Source of the DNA: Patella vulgata
Lineage: Eukaryota; Mollusca; Gastropoda; Patellidae
Reading direction: 5' to 3'
Assembly (NCBI RefSeq): GCF_932274485.2
Contig: NC_065881.2
Coordinates: 85,686,702 to 85,750,701, forward strand
DNA: 64,000 nt
Shown: in pieces, positions 20,001 to 26,504 of the stretch
Numbering within the stretch: position 1 is the stretch's first letter
Layout: the number at the start of each line of letters is the position of its first letter
Translations under genes and position numbers: made by a program
Notes under the pieces: model-generated
Databases searched by the model: none
Told to the model about the DNA's origin: nothing
Seen by the model: the letters and a program-made list of their open reading frames with translations, nothing else

Positions 20001-22615
20001 ATTATGTGATGCACCAGGGAAGACATAATAACAAGCACCTAGTTGTTTTAAATAACGTAGACGTTGAAATTCTGGTGTATCAATAATTTTTATACAAAGG
20101 GGATGAATTTCAATATGGCCGTGAACAGGATCATTGAATACCTGTATAAAAGAAATAAAACAATATTAAAATCCATGGACTATTTTATTTTTGATTATCT
20201 GGCAGGACAATAGGCAAACCTACAAACAGAATATGAACATTTGTTAACCTCATTTTACCAAGAGATCTTTATTTTCAAAAGATGATACACAAAATGCTGT
20301 TCATTTTTCGAATCCTTCTCTGCCAATAGAAACCAGTTTCTCTAGAGTTTCTGTACCATTTTCCCTTCTCAGTTTATTTACAAACCCGACATACCAACCC
20401 TCCCGGTTTATTTACAAACCCGAACGATTTTCAAACTCGACATACCAAACCTTTCAGTCCATTTTCAAACACATAAGGCGAATGGTGGTGGTTAGGTCGG
20501 GGATGGTAAAGGCTATTTCAATGGCTAAAATTTGGTTACAATGGCAAAATAGATGATTGAATTCTGGATTTTCCAATTCTATTACTGACTTATTGTAGGA
20601 TTAAGTATGATTATCAAGCCATGTTCTAGCAGTAGAGGGTCCACGGTGGATCATTGAGTAAGACGTTGGCTCATTAACTTGGGGGTCACGTGTTCAATCC
20701 CGGTGTTGACAATAGTGGTCACGTGATCCTATGGAGGTTGGCAGCCATTTTAGACTTCTGTCATTCTTTCCCGGTTGAAACATGGCGGCCGGTCTCCAGT
20801 GACGGCCCACGGCGTAAACGTTACGCCAATGGGGATCACGTGACCACAATACACTCTAGTCAATATATACCTCTATGGTGTTGACCTAGAAATGAAATGA
20901 AATGAAATGAAATGAAATGGGGTTAAACGTCCTACTGTTCTGCTCCTAACCTGGGCTAATGAAGACGGGCATACACCATACAGTGTGCTATGGGGGGAAT
21001 TTTGTCCGGGCAGTGGCGCTACGGCCCTACTCTTATATCGAATTCCAACTGCCAAGGGATATTTTATGTGCACGCCAATATGTACACGGGACCTCGGTTT
21101 TTCGTCCCATCCGAACGACTAGACAGCTGTCCTTGTCAGGCTCTCCGTCCTGCATCACTGACCTGTGGTGCAAAGAACAACGTATTATCTTTCAGATGGG
21201 ACGAAAAAAAACCCCAAGATCCTGTGCACACAAAGGAACCCATGGCATATCTAAAAACTAAACACTAAGAGGGTGGGGGGGATCTTTATGTCCGTAATAT
21301 CTCACAAGACTTACGAGCTCATCACGGGTCAGTAGAATTAAAGATTCAAAGGGATCATTTTGGGTGGCTAAGAAACTTACTTTACCCTTACGGCTATTGA
21401 CATGCTCTTCCTGGTCCTCCAAGGTCCGTTTACCATAACCACTAGTACTAGCCTGGAAGAAGAAAAAAAAACTAACAAGGAGGCACATAACAAATAGGCA
21501 CGAGATCCCGTAACAGTTGAAAACCCACCCGAGGTTCGCTCAAAATCTGTCCTTTTGGTTGACTGGCTTCGTTGGCGTATAGAATGGCGTGATGCAGAGC
21601 CAGTCTAGCTGAAGCCTCATCTATACTAATATTTGTTACTGTCGTTTGTCTGTCTGTTTGTCTGTCTGTCTGTTCGGGGTTGGCGGCTACAAGGTCTGCC
21701 CCGAGTCTGAAATTTGGGGTATAGGGGTAGCTCGGACCGGGGAGTAACATAGGCCAGGTGGCGTTAGTCTACCACTTCCGAAGCCGGGTATCCTGCTAGT
21801 CTAATCTATTCTTGGCGCATATCAGGACCCAATTATAACATATAACTCCGTCCGCGACATCTTTACAAACCAGTAAAACTTCAGAATTTGCACATTTCAA
21901 AGGAACAGAAAAATAACAGAATAAATCGATTATTATTTGGTCGCGCAGTTACCTAAAGCCGTCCACCAGGGTCCGCCACACTGTGCACGGTCTGCAACTC
22001 TGTATAGTTGACCTACTCACAAAGATCATGCAAAGTCAACGAAAGAGTGAATAAACGCTCAACTCACGCATGCGGATAAAACCACTGAGACTTTTTATAG
22101 GATATTCCGGTGTGGTCCCAGCTTGCCAATGCCAGTGGCGCAAGGAACAACGTATAATCTTTCAGATGGGACGAAACAAAACCAAGGTCCTGTGCACACA
22201 GTGACTTGCACACAAAGGAACCCATGGCAGATGGAACTGAATTCGATATAAGAAAGAGTAAGCCACTGTCCTGGCACAATTTTACTCATAGTACAGTGTA
22301 TGGCGTATGCCCGGCTTCATAATCTCGCAATAGACATATCTAAAACTAAACACTAAGAGGGGAGGGGGAAGTGTGCAACAAAAATATTTGTCTAGATGTT
22401 CTGGTCGATCTCAGAACGTAGCCTATACAATCTGAATAGTTTAGAGCCCACCTAAAACAACACAGTTGCACATGCGCATGTTTTCCGGTAGGACTATTGA
22501 CGATGTTAGACAGATTAACAAATTACAACAACGTTAAATTTTAATAAACATGTCAAAGAAAAGAGTTAGAAGATAAGTAAATAAGTACCTTTCCTGGAGT
22601 TATTTTATCAGCCAT
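4866..22615 (-). CDS. SAMHD1-like dNTP triphosphohydrolase, 14 exons placed
   Basis: Deoxynucleoside triphosphate triphosphohydrolase of the SAMHD1 family. It cleaves dNTPs to deoxynucleosides and triphosphate, and in animals it limits the dNTP pool and restricts viruses in the nucleus. Exons (minus strand, 5' to 3'): 22589-22615, 21381-21452, 19981-20141, 18962-19077, 18784-18854, 17618-17773, 16821-16838, 16226-16393, 11712-11803, 10940-11002, 9884-10076, 8270-8341, 6542-6646, 4866-5000. All have AG/GT borders and compatible phases, totalling 483 codons against about 626 in human. The HD core is intact: [21 protein letters not shown] and YFARD supply the expected metal and catalytic residues. 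K and N of the first allosteric nucleotide site are kept (GK-VFNDP). Only 33 residues precede the core, so the SAM domain is absent. The C-terminus past 'GVKPE' is unresolved: candidates are a short exon starting at 4525 or one starting near 4753. An acceptor-like TTTCTCACAG just before the ATG allows an upstream 5' UTR exon. Confidence 0.93.
5129..5429. mobile_element. About 300-bp MITE with 33-bp TIRs
   Basis: CGCTCCCGTCAAAAGG...ACCTAGTAACT at the left pairs with AGTTACTAGGTTTTGAC...GACGGGAAAGCG at the right. Non-coding; TSD unclear. It lies just upstream (minus sense) of SAMHD1 exon 14. Confidence 0.7.
5450..5660 (-). mobile_element. SINE-B, diverged
   Basis: TTCTTTTATGTGCACGCCAA, GGACCTCGGTTGTTCG and ATAACAAGGGGAAACTACAC match SINE-B antisense. 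A short SINE-A tail fragment follows at 5696-5775. Confidence 0.65.
5841..6243 (+). mobile_element. LINE 3' fragment (Jockey/Nimb-like) with (ATTC)n tail
   Basis: 5841-6020 encodes [16 protein letters not shown], then [12 protein letters not shown] and ends [15 protein letters not shown]-stop. The 'C...VxHxLxEC...[11 protein letters not shown]' ending is typical of non-LTR elements of the Jockey/I group. A short 3' UTR follows, ending 'gagctgacgtgccataaaa' and (ATTC)n at 6213-6243. It is strongly 5'-truncated. The same 3' end recurs inverted at 29035-29115. Confidence 0.75.
6260..6425. mobile_element. Possible MITE remnant with G/C-rich inverted arms
   Basis: GGGGGGATGGGGGGGGGC (about 6342-6359) and GCCCCCCATCCCCCTGG (about 6383-6399) are near inverted copies. 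Ends are not clear and no TSD was found. Confidence 0.35.
6542..6646 (-). CDS. SAMHD1 exon 13
   Basis: 105 nt, phase 0-0; [20 protein letters not shown] then [15 protein letters not shown]. It corresponds to human [20 protein letters not shown] and the following K..PNRAIRI. Acceptor TTATTTCAG, donor GTGGGA. It was identified by similarity rather than by an open frame. Confidence 0.88.
7035..7258 (-). mobile_element. SINE-A copy
   Basis: Contains AATTCGCTTGCGCGTAGGGG, AACCCACGAGGTTGGACAGG and GGGGATTCGAAACCCCGCCA. The head ends CATTCGGCCATCCACCC. The GA tail is missing on the left. Confidence 0.85.
7315..8135. mobile_element. Short DNA transposon with about 60-bp TIRs
   Basis: 7321-7400 (ACTTTCTGAACCGTCGTAAG ... 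GGATTTCTTCGATTATGAAC) is the imperfect reverse complement of 8064-8132 (GTTCACAATCGAAGAAATCC ... ACGGTTCAGACAGTAAGT). The interior has a 71-codon frame at 7849-8064 that matches nothing I know. The family is unassigned. It lies between SAMHD1 exons 12 and 13. Confidence 0.65.
8270..8341 (-). CDS. SAMHD1 exon 12
   Basis: 72 nt, phase 0-0; [20 protein letters not shown] then LKLS. It aligns with human DYESLPKEVASAKP and LLDVKLK. Acceptor TTTGACAG, donor GTTAGT. Compared with human, the 'AEDFIVDV' strand that should follow is not found, so a small exon may be missing between 6647 and 8269. Confidence 0.82.
8490..8998. mobile_element. MITE-R1 (TTAA-flanked), left neighbour of MITE-A
   Basis: About 510-bp repeat also found at 30.9-31.5 and 50.9-51.4 kb. 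Termini AG(T/G)AGCTAAG.../...CTTAGCTCCT are inverted, and the right side abuts TTAA (8999-9002). It is non-coding. TTAA target sites suggest a piggyBac-type origin. Confidence 0.75.
9003..9381 (-). mobile_element. MITE-A (TTAA family)
   Basis: Inverted copy of the MITE-A consensus: ACATACATTATGCAAGAGC start, GACATTAATTAACTTATC, CTAGCCTCG-type middle, end in 'gccagctctttatctaatct'. Left TTAA 8999-9002 is shared with MITE-R1; right TTAA is 9382-9385. Confidence 0.8.
9386..9665 (+). repeat. Family D repeat fragment
   Basis: Phrases shared with other family D copies: GGGCCATAATCCATCATGG, TTTCAAGTTTCATCAAAA, GGCCGGACAATATACGTCC. Non-coding, within SAMHD1 intron 11. Confidence 0.55.
9884..10076 (-). 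CDS. SAMHD1 exon 11
   Basis: 193 nt; [54 protein letters not shown] and [10 protein letters not shown]. It aligns with human AIDDMEAYTKLTDNIF and IEYRNLFKYVGETQP. I end it at AAG|GTGAAA (9884), because this keeps phase 0 into exon 12; the frame stays open beyond by chance. Acceptor TTTTTTCAG. Confidence 0.92.
10139..10440 (+). repeat. GA-rich stretch and family D repeat fragment
   Basis: A (GA)n-rich run at 10139-10181 precedes a family D segment (GATTATGGCAACTGATTGTACG ... AATATTCGCGTGTATCGGAC). Non-coding. Confidence 0.5.
10430..10605 (-). mobile_element. SINE-A, diverged
   Basis: CATATGGTTCAATTTTATTTC and the 'gaaatcccgcgaggttgaacaggcga' body are present; the head has degenerated into a C run near 10570. 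Confidence 0.65.
10940..11002 (-). CDS. SAMHD1 exon 10
   Basis: 63 nt; [18 protein letters not shown] then TNE. It corresponds to human MITDAFLKADDYIEITG. The vertebrate GAGGKKYRIS extension is replaced by a shorter loop. Acceptor TTCAACTAG, donor GTAAGT. Confidence 0.88.
11030..11325. repeat. 22-bp minisatellite in SAMHD1 intron
   Basis: About 13 copies of CCATAACAACAGATCATTATCA-type units, with the variants ATTATTATC and GCCATAAC. The copies are very regular, which suggests recent expansion. The array starts about 30 bp upstream (minus sense) of exon 10. Confidence 0.9.
11712..11803 (-). CDS. SAMHD1 exon 9
   Basis: 92 nt; [20 protein letters not shown] then [11 protein letters not shown] across the splice. 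It matches human [23 protein letters not shown]. This helix helps form the tetramer and the active-site wall. Acceptor TTATGACAG, donor GTAAGT. Confidence 0.95.
12221..12473 (-). mobile_element. SINE-A, split by a LINE (left part)
   Basis: Tail-to-head on the plus strand: GA-rich tail, TTTAACGTCCACTCGACAC, TTCGCTTGCGCGTAGGGG, GGATTCGAAACCACGCCAG. The tRNA-like head stops at CACGCT (12468-12473) and resumes at 15659, where CACGCT is repeated. Confidence 0.85.
13900..14100 (-). mobile_element. SINE-B fragment inside the LINE
   Basis: AAATGAAATGAAATATGC tail, then GTCCTATTGTTCTGTTCCG and the body down to 'ccactgtcaaggggaaacc'. It is more diverged than other copies and lacks the tRNA head. Confidence 0.65.
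14715..15658 (-). CDS. LINE reverse-transcriptase ORF, C-terminal part
   Basis: Open for about 314 codons with no start, because it is 5'-truncated. It begins [20 protein letters not shown] and ALCLKWLKK, the conserved 'GGLxLPN...QALxLKW' block after the RT domain of L1-type LINEs. It ends with a zinc-knuckle-like [20 protein letters not shown] and DC segment (CxxC...HxxxxC), also typical of that clade. The middle is Asn/Asp/Ile rich, matching the local AT bias. The palm motif with YxDD is missing, so this copy cannot encode an active enzyme. Confidence 0.8.
15659..15692 (-). mobile_element. SINE-A head, right part of the split copy
   Basis: CACGCTAACCATTCAGCC and CATCCAACCCCCC complete the tRNA-like 5' end of the SINE at 12221-12473. 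Confidence 0.8.
15743..16112 (+). mobile_element. SINE-B, near full length
   Basis: tRNA-like head (GGTGGCTAGTTGGTTAAGAC, then a B box GTTCGATCCCTG), central body (GGCCTGACAAGGACAGCTG) and 3' end (CATTAGCCCAGTATAGGAG), with an (ATTTC) tail at about 16100. It lies in the intron after SAMHD1 exon 8. Confidence 0.9.
16226..16393 (-). CDS. SAMHD1 exon 8
   Basis: 168 nt, phase 0-0; [20 protein letters not shown], then [18 protein letters not shown] and [18 protein letters not shown]. It carries the last metal-binding Asp (YFARD) and the nucleotide-binding segment that follows. Strongly conserved. Confidence 0.95.
16427..16534 (+). repeat. Left arm of a 108-bp inverted repeat
   Basis: Reverse complement of 17989-18097 with only one or two differences (shared core CCAAAGACCCAGGTTC, CATGTATGGGACC and GATGGCGATT on the other strand). 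The arms lie in SAMHD1 introns on either side of exons 6 and 7. The sequence belongs to the diffuse family D repeat. Confidence 0.85.
16655..16812. repeat. Partial tandem copies of the microexon donor side
   Basis: Blocks at 16662-16680 and 16712-16731 repeat TTCATACAGATATTT with a preserved or near-preserved ACTTAC donor; a more decayed copy lies near 16767-16795. They lack the acceptor of the real microexon, so they look like donor-only duplicates. Confidence 0.7.
16821..16838 (-). CDS. SAMHD1 exon 7, 18-nt microexon
   Basis: Acceptor TTTATTCCAG, then AAG AAA TAT CTG TAT GAA (KKYLYE), then GTAAGT. It fits phase 0 on both sides and supplies exactly the residues that precede IVANKR in other SAMHD1 proteins (human KSFLYE-IV). 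Without it the protein would stay in frame but lose six conserved residues. Confidence 0.88.
17449..17611. repeat. 43-44-bp tandem copies of the exon 6 donor region
   Basis: Four partial copies of a unit made of the last bases of exon 6 (TATCTGAACCTTTTA on plus), the splice donor, and about 25 bp of AT-rich intron (ATACAATGTTATAATAATAAA). Two copies keep a recognisable donor (ACTTAC or ACTAAC on plus), so decoy donors follow the real one at 17612-17617. Confidence 0.85.
17618..17773 (-). CDS. SAMHD1 exon 6
   Basis: 156 nt, phase 0-0; [17 protein letters not shown] ... then [16 protein letters not shown] and KDKGSDK. It aligns with human HEQGSVMMFEHLI and IKEQIVGP. The C-terminal lysine/aspartate tail is shorter than the vertebrate segment. 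Its donor side (last exon bases plus GTAAGTTT) is copied several times in the intron that follows. Confidence 0.93.
17989..18190 (-). repeat. Right arm of the inverted repeat plus family D tail
   Basis: 17989-18097 pairs with 16427-16534. It continues into the usual family D end, GACAATGTAC...AATGTGGGCGTATAAAA, at about 18190. The 108-codon plus-strand frame at 18086-18412 is derived from this repeat and is not a gene. Confidence 0.75.
18455..18775. repeat. About 45-bp minisatellite in SAMHD1 intron 5
   Basis: Roughly seven tandem copies of a unit of about 45 bp (core TAGTTGCTATGGGAGATA ... TGTAAACATC). The array ends only about 10 bp from the donor of exon 5 (18784-18854), so it fills the 5' end of that intron. 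Confidence 0.8.
18784..18854 (-). CDS. SAMHD1 exon 5
   Basis: 71 nt; [18 protein letters not shown] then SESKWK. It continues the active-site loop after HD (HGPFSH). Acceptor TTTTCAG, donor GTGAGT. Confidence 0.95.
18962..19077 (-). CDS. SAMHD1 exon 4, HD motif
   Basis: 116 nt; [19 protein letters not shown] then an [19 protein letters not shown] segment. It carries the signature His-Asp pair of the HD phosphohydrolase superfamily. Donor GTAAG splits the final Gly codon in phase with exon 5. Confidence 0.95.
19340..19790 (+). mobile_element. Two head-to-tail copies of a 5'-truncated SINE-A
   Basis: Units at about 19366-19575 and 19576-19790 both start at the same internal point, GAGTCAAATAGGGTGGTTTCG (19 bp before the B box), and both end in a (TC)n run. 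The identical truncation shows one truncated copy was duplicated rather than inserted twice. The 80-codon minus frame here is repeat-derived. Confidence 0.85.
19815..19930 (-). mobile_element. SINE-B 3' part
   Basis: TTTAACGTCCTACTTTTCTG, GGGCTAATGTAGACATTC and a reduced body. Diverged. Confidence 0.5.
19981..20141 (-). CDS. SAMHD1 exon 3, start of HD core
   Basis: 161 nt; begins [15 protein letters not shown] and ends [12 protein letters not shown] across the splice. It is very close to the vertebrate sequence. It contains the allosteric-site Asn (FNDP), the catalytic-core region [10 protein letters not shown] and the first metal-binding His (RFEHS). Donor is GTATG. Confidence 0.95.
20711..20876. 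mobile_element. 166-bp MITE with 9-bp target duplication
   Basis: Flanked by GGTGTTGAC at 20702-20710 and 20877-20885. It contains subterminal inverted copies GGTCACGTGATCC (left) and GGATCACGTGACC (right). It is inserted in a tRNA-like SINE head (about 20643-20710: GGTGGATCATTGAGTAAGAC, GTTCAATCCCGG). Confidence 0.7.
20888..21180 (-). mobile_element. SINE-B copy
   Basis: (AAATG)n tail, GGGCTAATGAAGACGGGCAT, TGCCAAGGGATATTTTATGTG, CAGCTGTCCTTGTCAGGC. The tRNA head is lost. Several overlapping short frames here are repeat shadows. Confidence 0.85.
21381..21452 (-). CDS. SAMHD1 exon 2
   Basis: 72 nt, phase 0-0, acceptor TTCTTCCAG, donor GTAAGT. It encodes [16 protein letters not shown] followed by HVNSRKGK. 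It is polar, with no fold recognised, and stands where vertebrate SAMHD1 has its linker before the HD core. The final K aligns with the human K116 allosteric-site lysine. Confidence 0.85.
21620..21799 (+). mobile_element. Possible mini-Helitron
   Basis: Starts TCTATACTAATATTTG after an A and ends ...GGTATCCTGCTAG before a T, matching the A|TC...CTRR|T rule of Helitrons. A weak hairpin (CTTCCGAAG region) lies about 15 bp before CTAG. It contains a CTGT-rich stretch. It is 180 bp and non-coding. Judged from termini only. Confidence 0.45.
22095..22320 (+). mobile_element. SINE-B copy
   Basis: TATTCCGGTGTGGTCCCAGC, TTTCAGATGGGACGAAAC, CTCATAGTACAGTGTATGG, then CGGCTTCATAATC. Lacks both tRNA head and tail. 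Confidence 0.7.
22589..22615 (-). CDS. SAMHD1 exon 1 (start codon)
   Basis: ATG at 22615 opens MADKITPGK, nine codons, then a GTAC donor. I chose this start because it joins in phase to the next exon and gives a plausible short polar N-terminus. TTTCTCACAG directly before the ATG could be an acceptor, so a non-coding exon, or less likely a coding one, may lie upstream. Confidence 0.75.
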
Positions 22616-22746
22616 ACTGTGAGAAACTAAGAATATAAAAAAAGATATGATGACAGGCGACGAAACATACGCCCACAGCAGTTAAGCCATTCAAGCAGTT
22701 CACAAGGGTTGTCGCATATTTATTTACAAGACACCCAACAAATTAA

Positions 22747-23002
22747 AGTGGTATTATGGAAGATTAGATAAAGAGCTGGCAGTTCACACTACAATAATTA
22801 AAAACTAGATAAAGTATAAACAATTTTCTGAAAATTCCACACAAATTGATCCTCTCTGAACCGTCATATTTGATTTTGAATTTTAGGCCTAGCCTCGATC
22901 ATCATTACTAAAGTCAGTGCGATAAAAAACATAGTCTCGAATATCCAGTTTTAAATCATCAAAGAGCGTTGCGCAGCAAATCGGATTCAAATCCAGTAAA
23001 TA
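22747..23002 (+). mobile_element. MITE-A, right end lost
   Basis: Left TTAA at 22743-22746. The consensus runs to 'ttcaaatccagtaaatatcg' and stops abruptly near 23002, where an unrelated sequence with an open minus frame begins. Confidence 0.75.
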
Positions 23003-23186
23003 TCGGTTTTTCTTTTACTCGGGTTATTTGCTTCAGTCTTTCTTTCCCCAGTATAACCCCAGTCTCGTGATTTATCCTACACGTAACCTGCGAGGTGTTT
23101 CGGCAGATGTCATAGATCGATATTCTTATGTCATTGATTATAGAGCTCATTGTGCTACCTGGGAGGTTTGTATAACCGTATGCCAT
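23003..23186 (-). CDS. Unidentified short ORF, possible gene fragment
   Basis: About 60 codons from ATG 23186: MAYGYTNLPGSTMSSIIND, then IRISIYDICRNTSQVTCRIN and HETGVILGKERLKQI. Composition is protein-like (mixed polar and hydrophobic, no low complexity) and differs from the repeats around it. I do not recognise it. The frame runs on into MITE-A by chance. It lies about 350 bp upstream of the SAMHD1 start on the same strand but is not in a compatible splice context that I can see. It may be an exon, a processed-gene fragment or noise. Confidence 0.25.
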
Positions 23187-23519
23187 GCACCTTAACTATT
23201 TCTACAAAAATCCAATTATAGTTTTTAGTTACACACTGTAAGAGAGCCATTGTTAGGTTGTCCTAACATGATATCCAGATTTATTCAGATGAATTTACTG
23301 ACCCCGAGTTATGATTTTCCTTGTTTCACTTGACTAAATTAACATTTTTAGAAATGTAGGCTTTTATAGATCGAACAAAAATTGGAGATAAGGCTTGAAC
23401 CGCCCCATCTAAATTATTTCTTAAAGCATAGTGAAGCTTGAAATATGTCAGTTGTCACACTTTAGAATGCTTTTGTAAACAAATTTGTACTGTAGTGTCG
23501 GTGACGTATTCCCAATAAT

Positions 23520-24362
23520 AGTTTTAAAAAACCAGCGGCTGCCAGGCAGGATACGCCCACATTTTGCAAGAGATGGATCGAGAACCAGCTAAAAACAAAC
23601 GCGATTTTTTGTACAATCAGGGGCAATAATTGAGAAAGTTATGGTCTTAAAGGCGCAAATATCAAAAGAGACTGAGATTTTTGGGATATAAAGATAAGTT
23701 TTAAGTTTCATCAAAATCAGATAAAAATTGTGATCTCTACAGGGTCCACAACCTTCATATTGCATACTTTTACACAATTTGCGTACAACGAGCGGTCATT
23801 TTGTCAGGCAGTTTCATTTCGATTTTTCACGAAATTCGAATTCAAACTTCATTATGGTGGAATGTGACCACTAGAAAATCCACAAGCTAAAAATACGATT
23901 TTTCGACCAATCAGGGGCCATAATCCAGGAAGTTACCTTCGGTTATGTGTGATTATGAAAAGGAACCAAGATCTTTATGATAAAAACATATATTTAAATT
24001 TTCATCCAAATCGCATATAAACTGTGGACTCTAGAGTCTCCACAACCTTGATATACCATATTTGTACACTGTTTGCGTACAAGGTACGGCCATTATATCC
24101 GTCAGTTTTTTTCAAATTTTCACGAAATTCGAATTCAACCATCATTAGTGTATAACTGTGATATATTCACACGTTTTTTTTTTAAATTGGATAAAAATTG
24201 TATCCTCTATAGGGACCACAAGCTCAAAACGCGATTTTTCGTACAATTAAGGGCCATATTCAGGAAGTTACGATCGGATATGCGCGAATATCGACAAGAA
24301 CCAAGATCTATGGGTTATAGTTATGCGTTTCAAATTTCATCAAAATTGTGACCTCTAGGAGA
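23520..24362 (+). repeat. Family D repeat array (about 3 monomers)
   Basis: Begins GCCAGGCAGGATACGCCCAC. Monomers of about 300 bp carry 'gggccataatccaggaagttac', 'atgcgcgaatatcgacaagaacc' and 'catcaaaa...gtgacctctag'. Non-coding; the short frames here are chance. Confidence 0.75.
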
Positions 24363-24426
24363 TCATTTGACCAATTTTCCAGTAGATATACAGCCACTGG
24401 TCAACAAATGTTTTTCAACGGGTGTG

Positions 24427-24600
24427 GGGGGTGAATGGCCGAATGTTTTGTAGGCGTGTGCACGTTGCCTCATAAGGACTGGCGTGGTTGTACGTAACAA
24501 GGGGTAGGGTCGACTGTGCAACCTCGTGGGTTTCTCCGGGTCTTTAATGGCCTAGTTTGGGTCGAGTGGAAATTAAACTCTCTCTCTCTCTCTCTCTCAG
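24427..24600 (+). mobile_element. SINE-A, sense copy
   Basis: tRNA-like head GGTGAATGGCCGAATG, then CTCATAAGGACTGGCGTGG, AACCTCGTGGGTTTCTCC, and TC-rich tail ending about 24600. The middle is shortened. Confidence 0.75.
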
Positions 24601-25063
24601 TGGTTAACAAAAGGTACAAACTCGAAGTAACATAGAAGTAAACATGCCACTGTCGGCCCAACATTTCAACCTAACCAACCTCTTAACTCGCCTCAAAATC
24701 ATGAATATTCACCAACATCGGGTAGAAAATATACATTCACACCTTTTCTTCGATTCTACATCAAAAAGTCAACAAAATTCATGCCATGCAAAAGTAGGCA
24801 AAATGAAGAGAAACTCTAAACTAAAAACTAAATTCGTACTAACCTACGAAAGAACCAATGGTGACCTGTATCCATATGTACTAATGAAATAAAACCTAAT
24901 GCCTGCTTCATACAAGGTGGTATTTAAAATGATATCAAATGTTTTTAACAAAGTCTATATAATTATATATCATCAATAGACACAAAATACATAACCAGGT
25001 CACACAGGTACAAGTATAAGGACACACCAACTAGACATTCTGCTCTTCGGGATCAACGTTTAA

Positions 25064-25370
25064 AGGGGCAGTAGGTGAGATTAGATCAAGAGCTGACAGT
25101 TATCGCTATAATAGTTAAACAATAGATAATGAAAAGGGAATATGCTGAAATTTCAGTCACATTACGTCACTCTGAGCCAAGATATCGGCGATACAATTAC
25201 AGTCTATCCTCGATTGTAATTACTACCGGTGTTACGATAATAAACAAAGTCCCGATTATCAATTTTTACGGTAACCACATCCACCAGAAAATGTATTTGA
25301 ATCCACTAAACATCGCAGGCGTCCGATGGCATAGAGAGTTGATTATGGTCTTGTTAATGTCTAATTAAGA
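25064..25370 (+). mobile_element. MITE-A, right end truncated
   Basis: Left TTAA at 25060-25063; 'agagctgacagtt...ctataatagttaaac' and on to GAGAGTTGATTATGG. It is cut by a SINE-B that starts at 25371. Confidence 0.7.
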
Positions 25371-25620
25371 AATGAAATGGGGTTTAACGCCCTACTGTTC
25401 TGCTCCTAGTCCTATACTGGGCTAATGAAGACGGGCATACGTGTGCTATGGGAGAAATTTTGCCCGGGCAGCGGCATTATGGCTTACTCTTATATCGAAT
25501 TCCAACTGCCAAGGATTCTTTTAAGTGCACACCAATGTATACACGGGACTTCGGGTATTCGTCCCATCCGAACGACTGGACAGTTGACAAGCTGTTTAAT
25601 CTGCCTCTTTCTGCATGATT
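25371..25620 (-). mobile_element. SINE-B copy
   Basis: GAAATGGGGTTTAACGCCC, GGGCTAATGAAGACGGGCAT, AACTGCCAAGGATTC. Head incomplete. Confidence 0.8.
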
Positions 25621-25906
25621 AGGTTATAACATAAATATGAAATCAGAGTCAGCTTACAAATACCAATTGCAGTGACCACCCTAGACATTCATCAAGTCGC
25701 CAATATCAATGATTCTTTTTATTGGCAATCAAATTGATGGTACTGGCGAAAGTTTTGGCGAATGAATTTTAGAGATTGTAATTTCGCAAATCTGCTACTT
25801 TTAAACATGAAATCGTCTCGTTCAACACTTCTTTTGATTGGCTCGATGTAGTGTCTAATTATGCAAATTAGTCAATGATTACGCATAGAAATGTGGATAC
25901 GCATTA

Positions 25907-26467
25907 AAGCCCGGCCCATACCGCCACGACTTGCCCAGACTCTACCCAACGCAACGTCTTGTCTCAGATAATCAGTGCAGTGTGGACAGTCCCACGACCA
26001 CGATTCAATCGATTTCCGTCGCGTCGTGGCCCGTCGGCCCGATTGAACATGTTCAATCGTAGTCGGATGCAGTTGGTTGCAGTCGTAACTTATCGTGTTT
26101 GATTGGACACTCACACTACGCGATCAATTGTCTTACTGATGTTTAGCCAATCAGAGTAGCATTTAGTCATGTGACTGTGCAGGTCATGTGCTCCTTGTTT
26201 AACTGAGGGAAAATTCAAGATGGCAGATTTTTGGACAGAAGAGAGAGAGGATGGGTTGTTTTACATGTGGGAGGTACGCCCATGTCTCTACAACCCAGCA
26301 TGATTGACGCGTAACTCACGAAGCATAATCTGTGAGAGTCGGGCCTGTGTGAAATGGTACCGTCGTAGGCAAGTGAAGTAAAGGCGCGACCCGATTTTTT
26401 TTTACAACTACCCAAGACGCTGAGTCCTGTCGGCTTGTGTGTAGTCGTAGCGGTATGGGCCGGGCTT
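25907..26467. mobile_element. About 560-bp DNA transposon with TIRs (possibly Harbinger-like)
   Basis: Left AAGCCCGGCCCATACCGCC and right GCGGTATGGGCCGGGCTT are inverted copies that extend about 27 bp (ACGACT / AGTCGT). The inside has CG-rich stretches built on GTCGTGG/CCACGAC. The TSD is a short AT-rich motif that I cannot fix. Superfamily is a guess from the terminal style. Confidence 0.65.
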
Positions 26468-26504
26468 AAAACAACCGAAAGATCGAGTCGCGAGCCGGGG
26501 ATCA

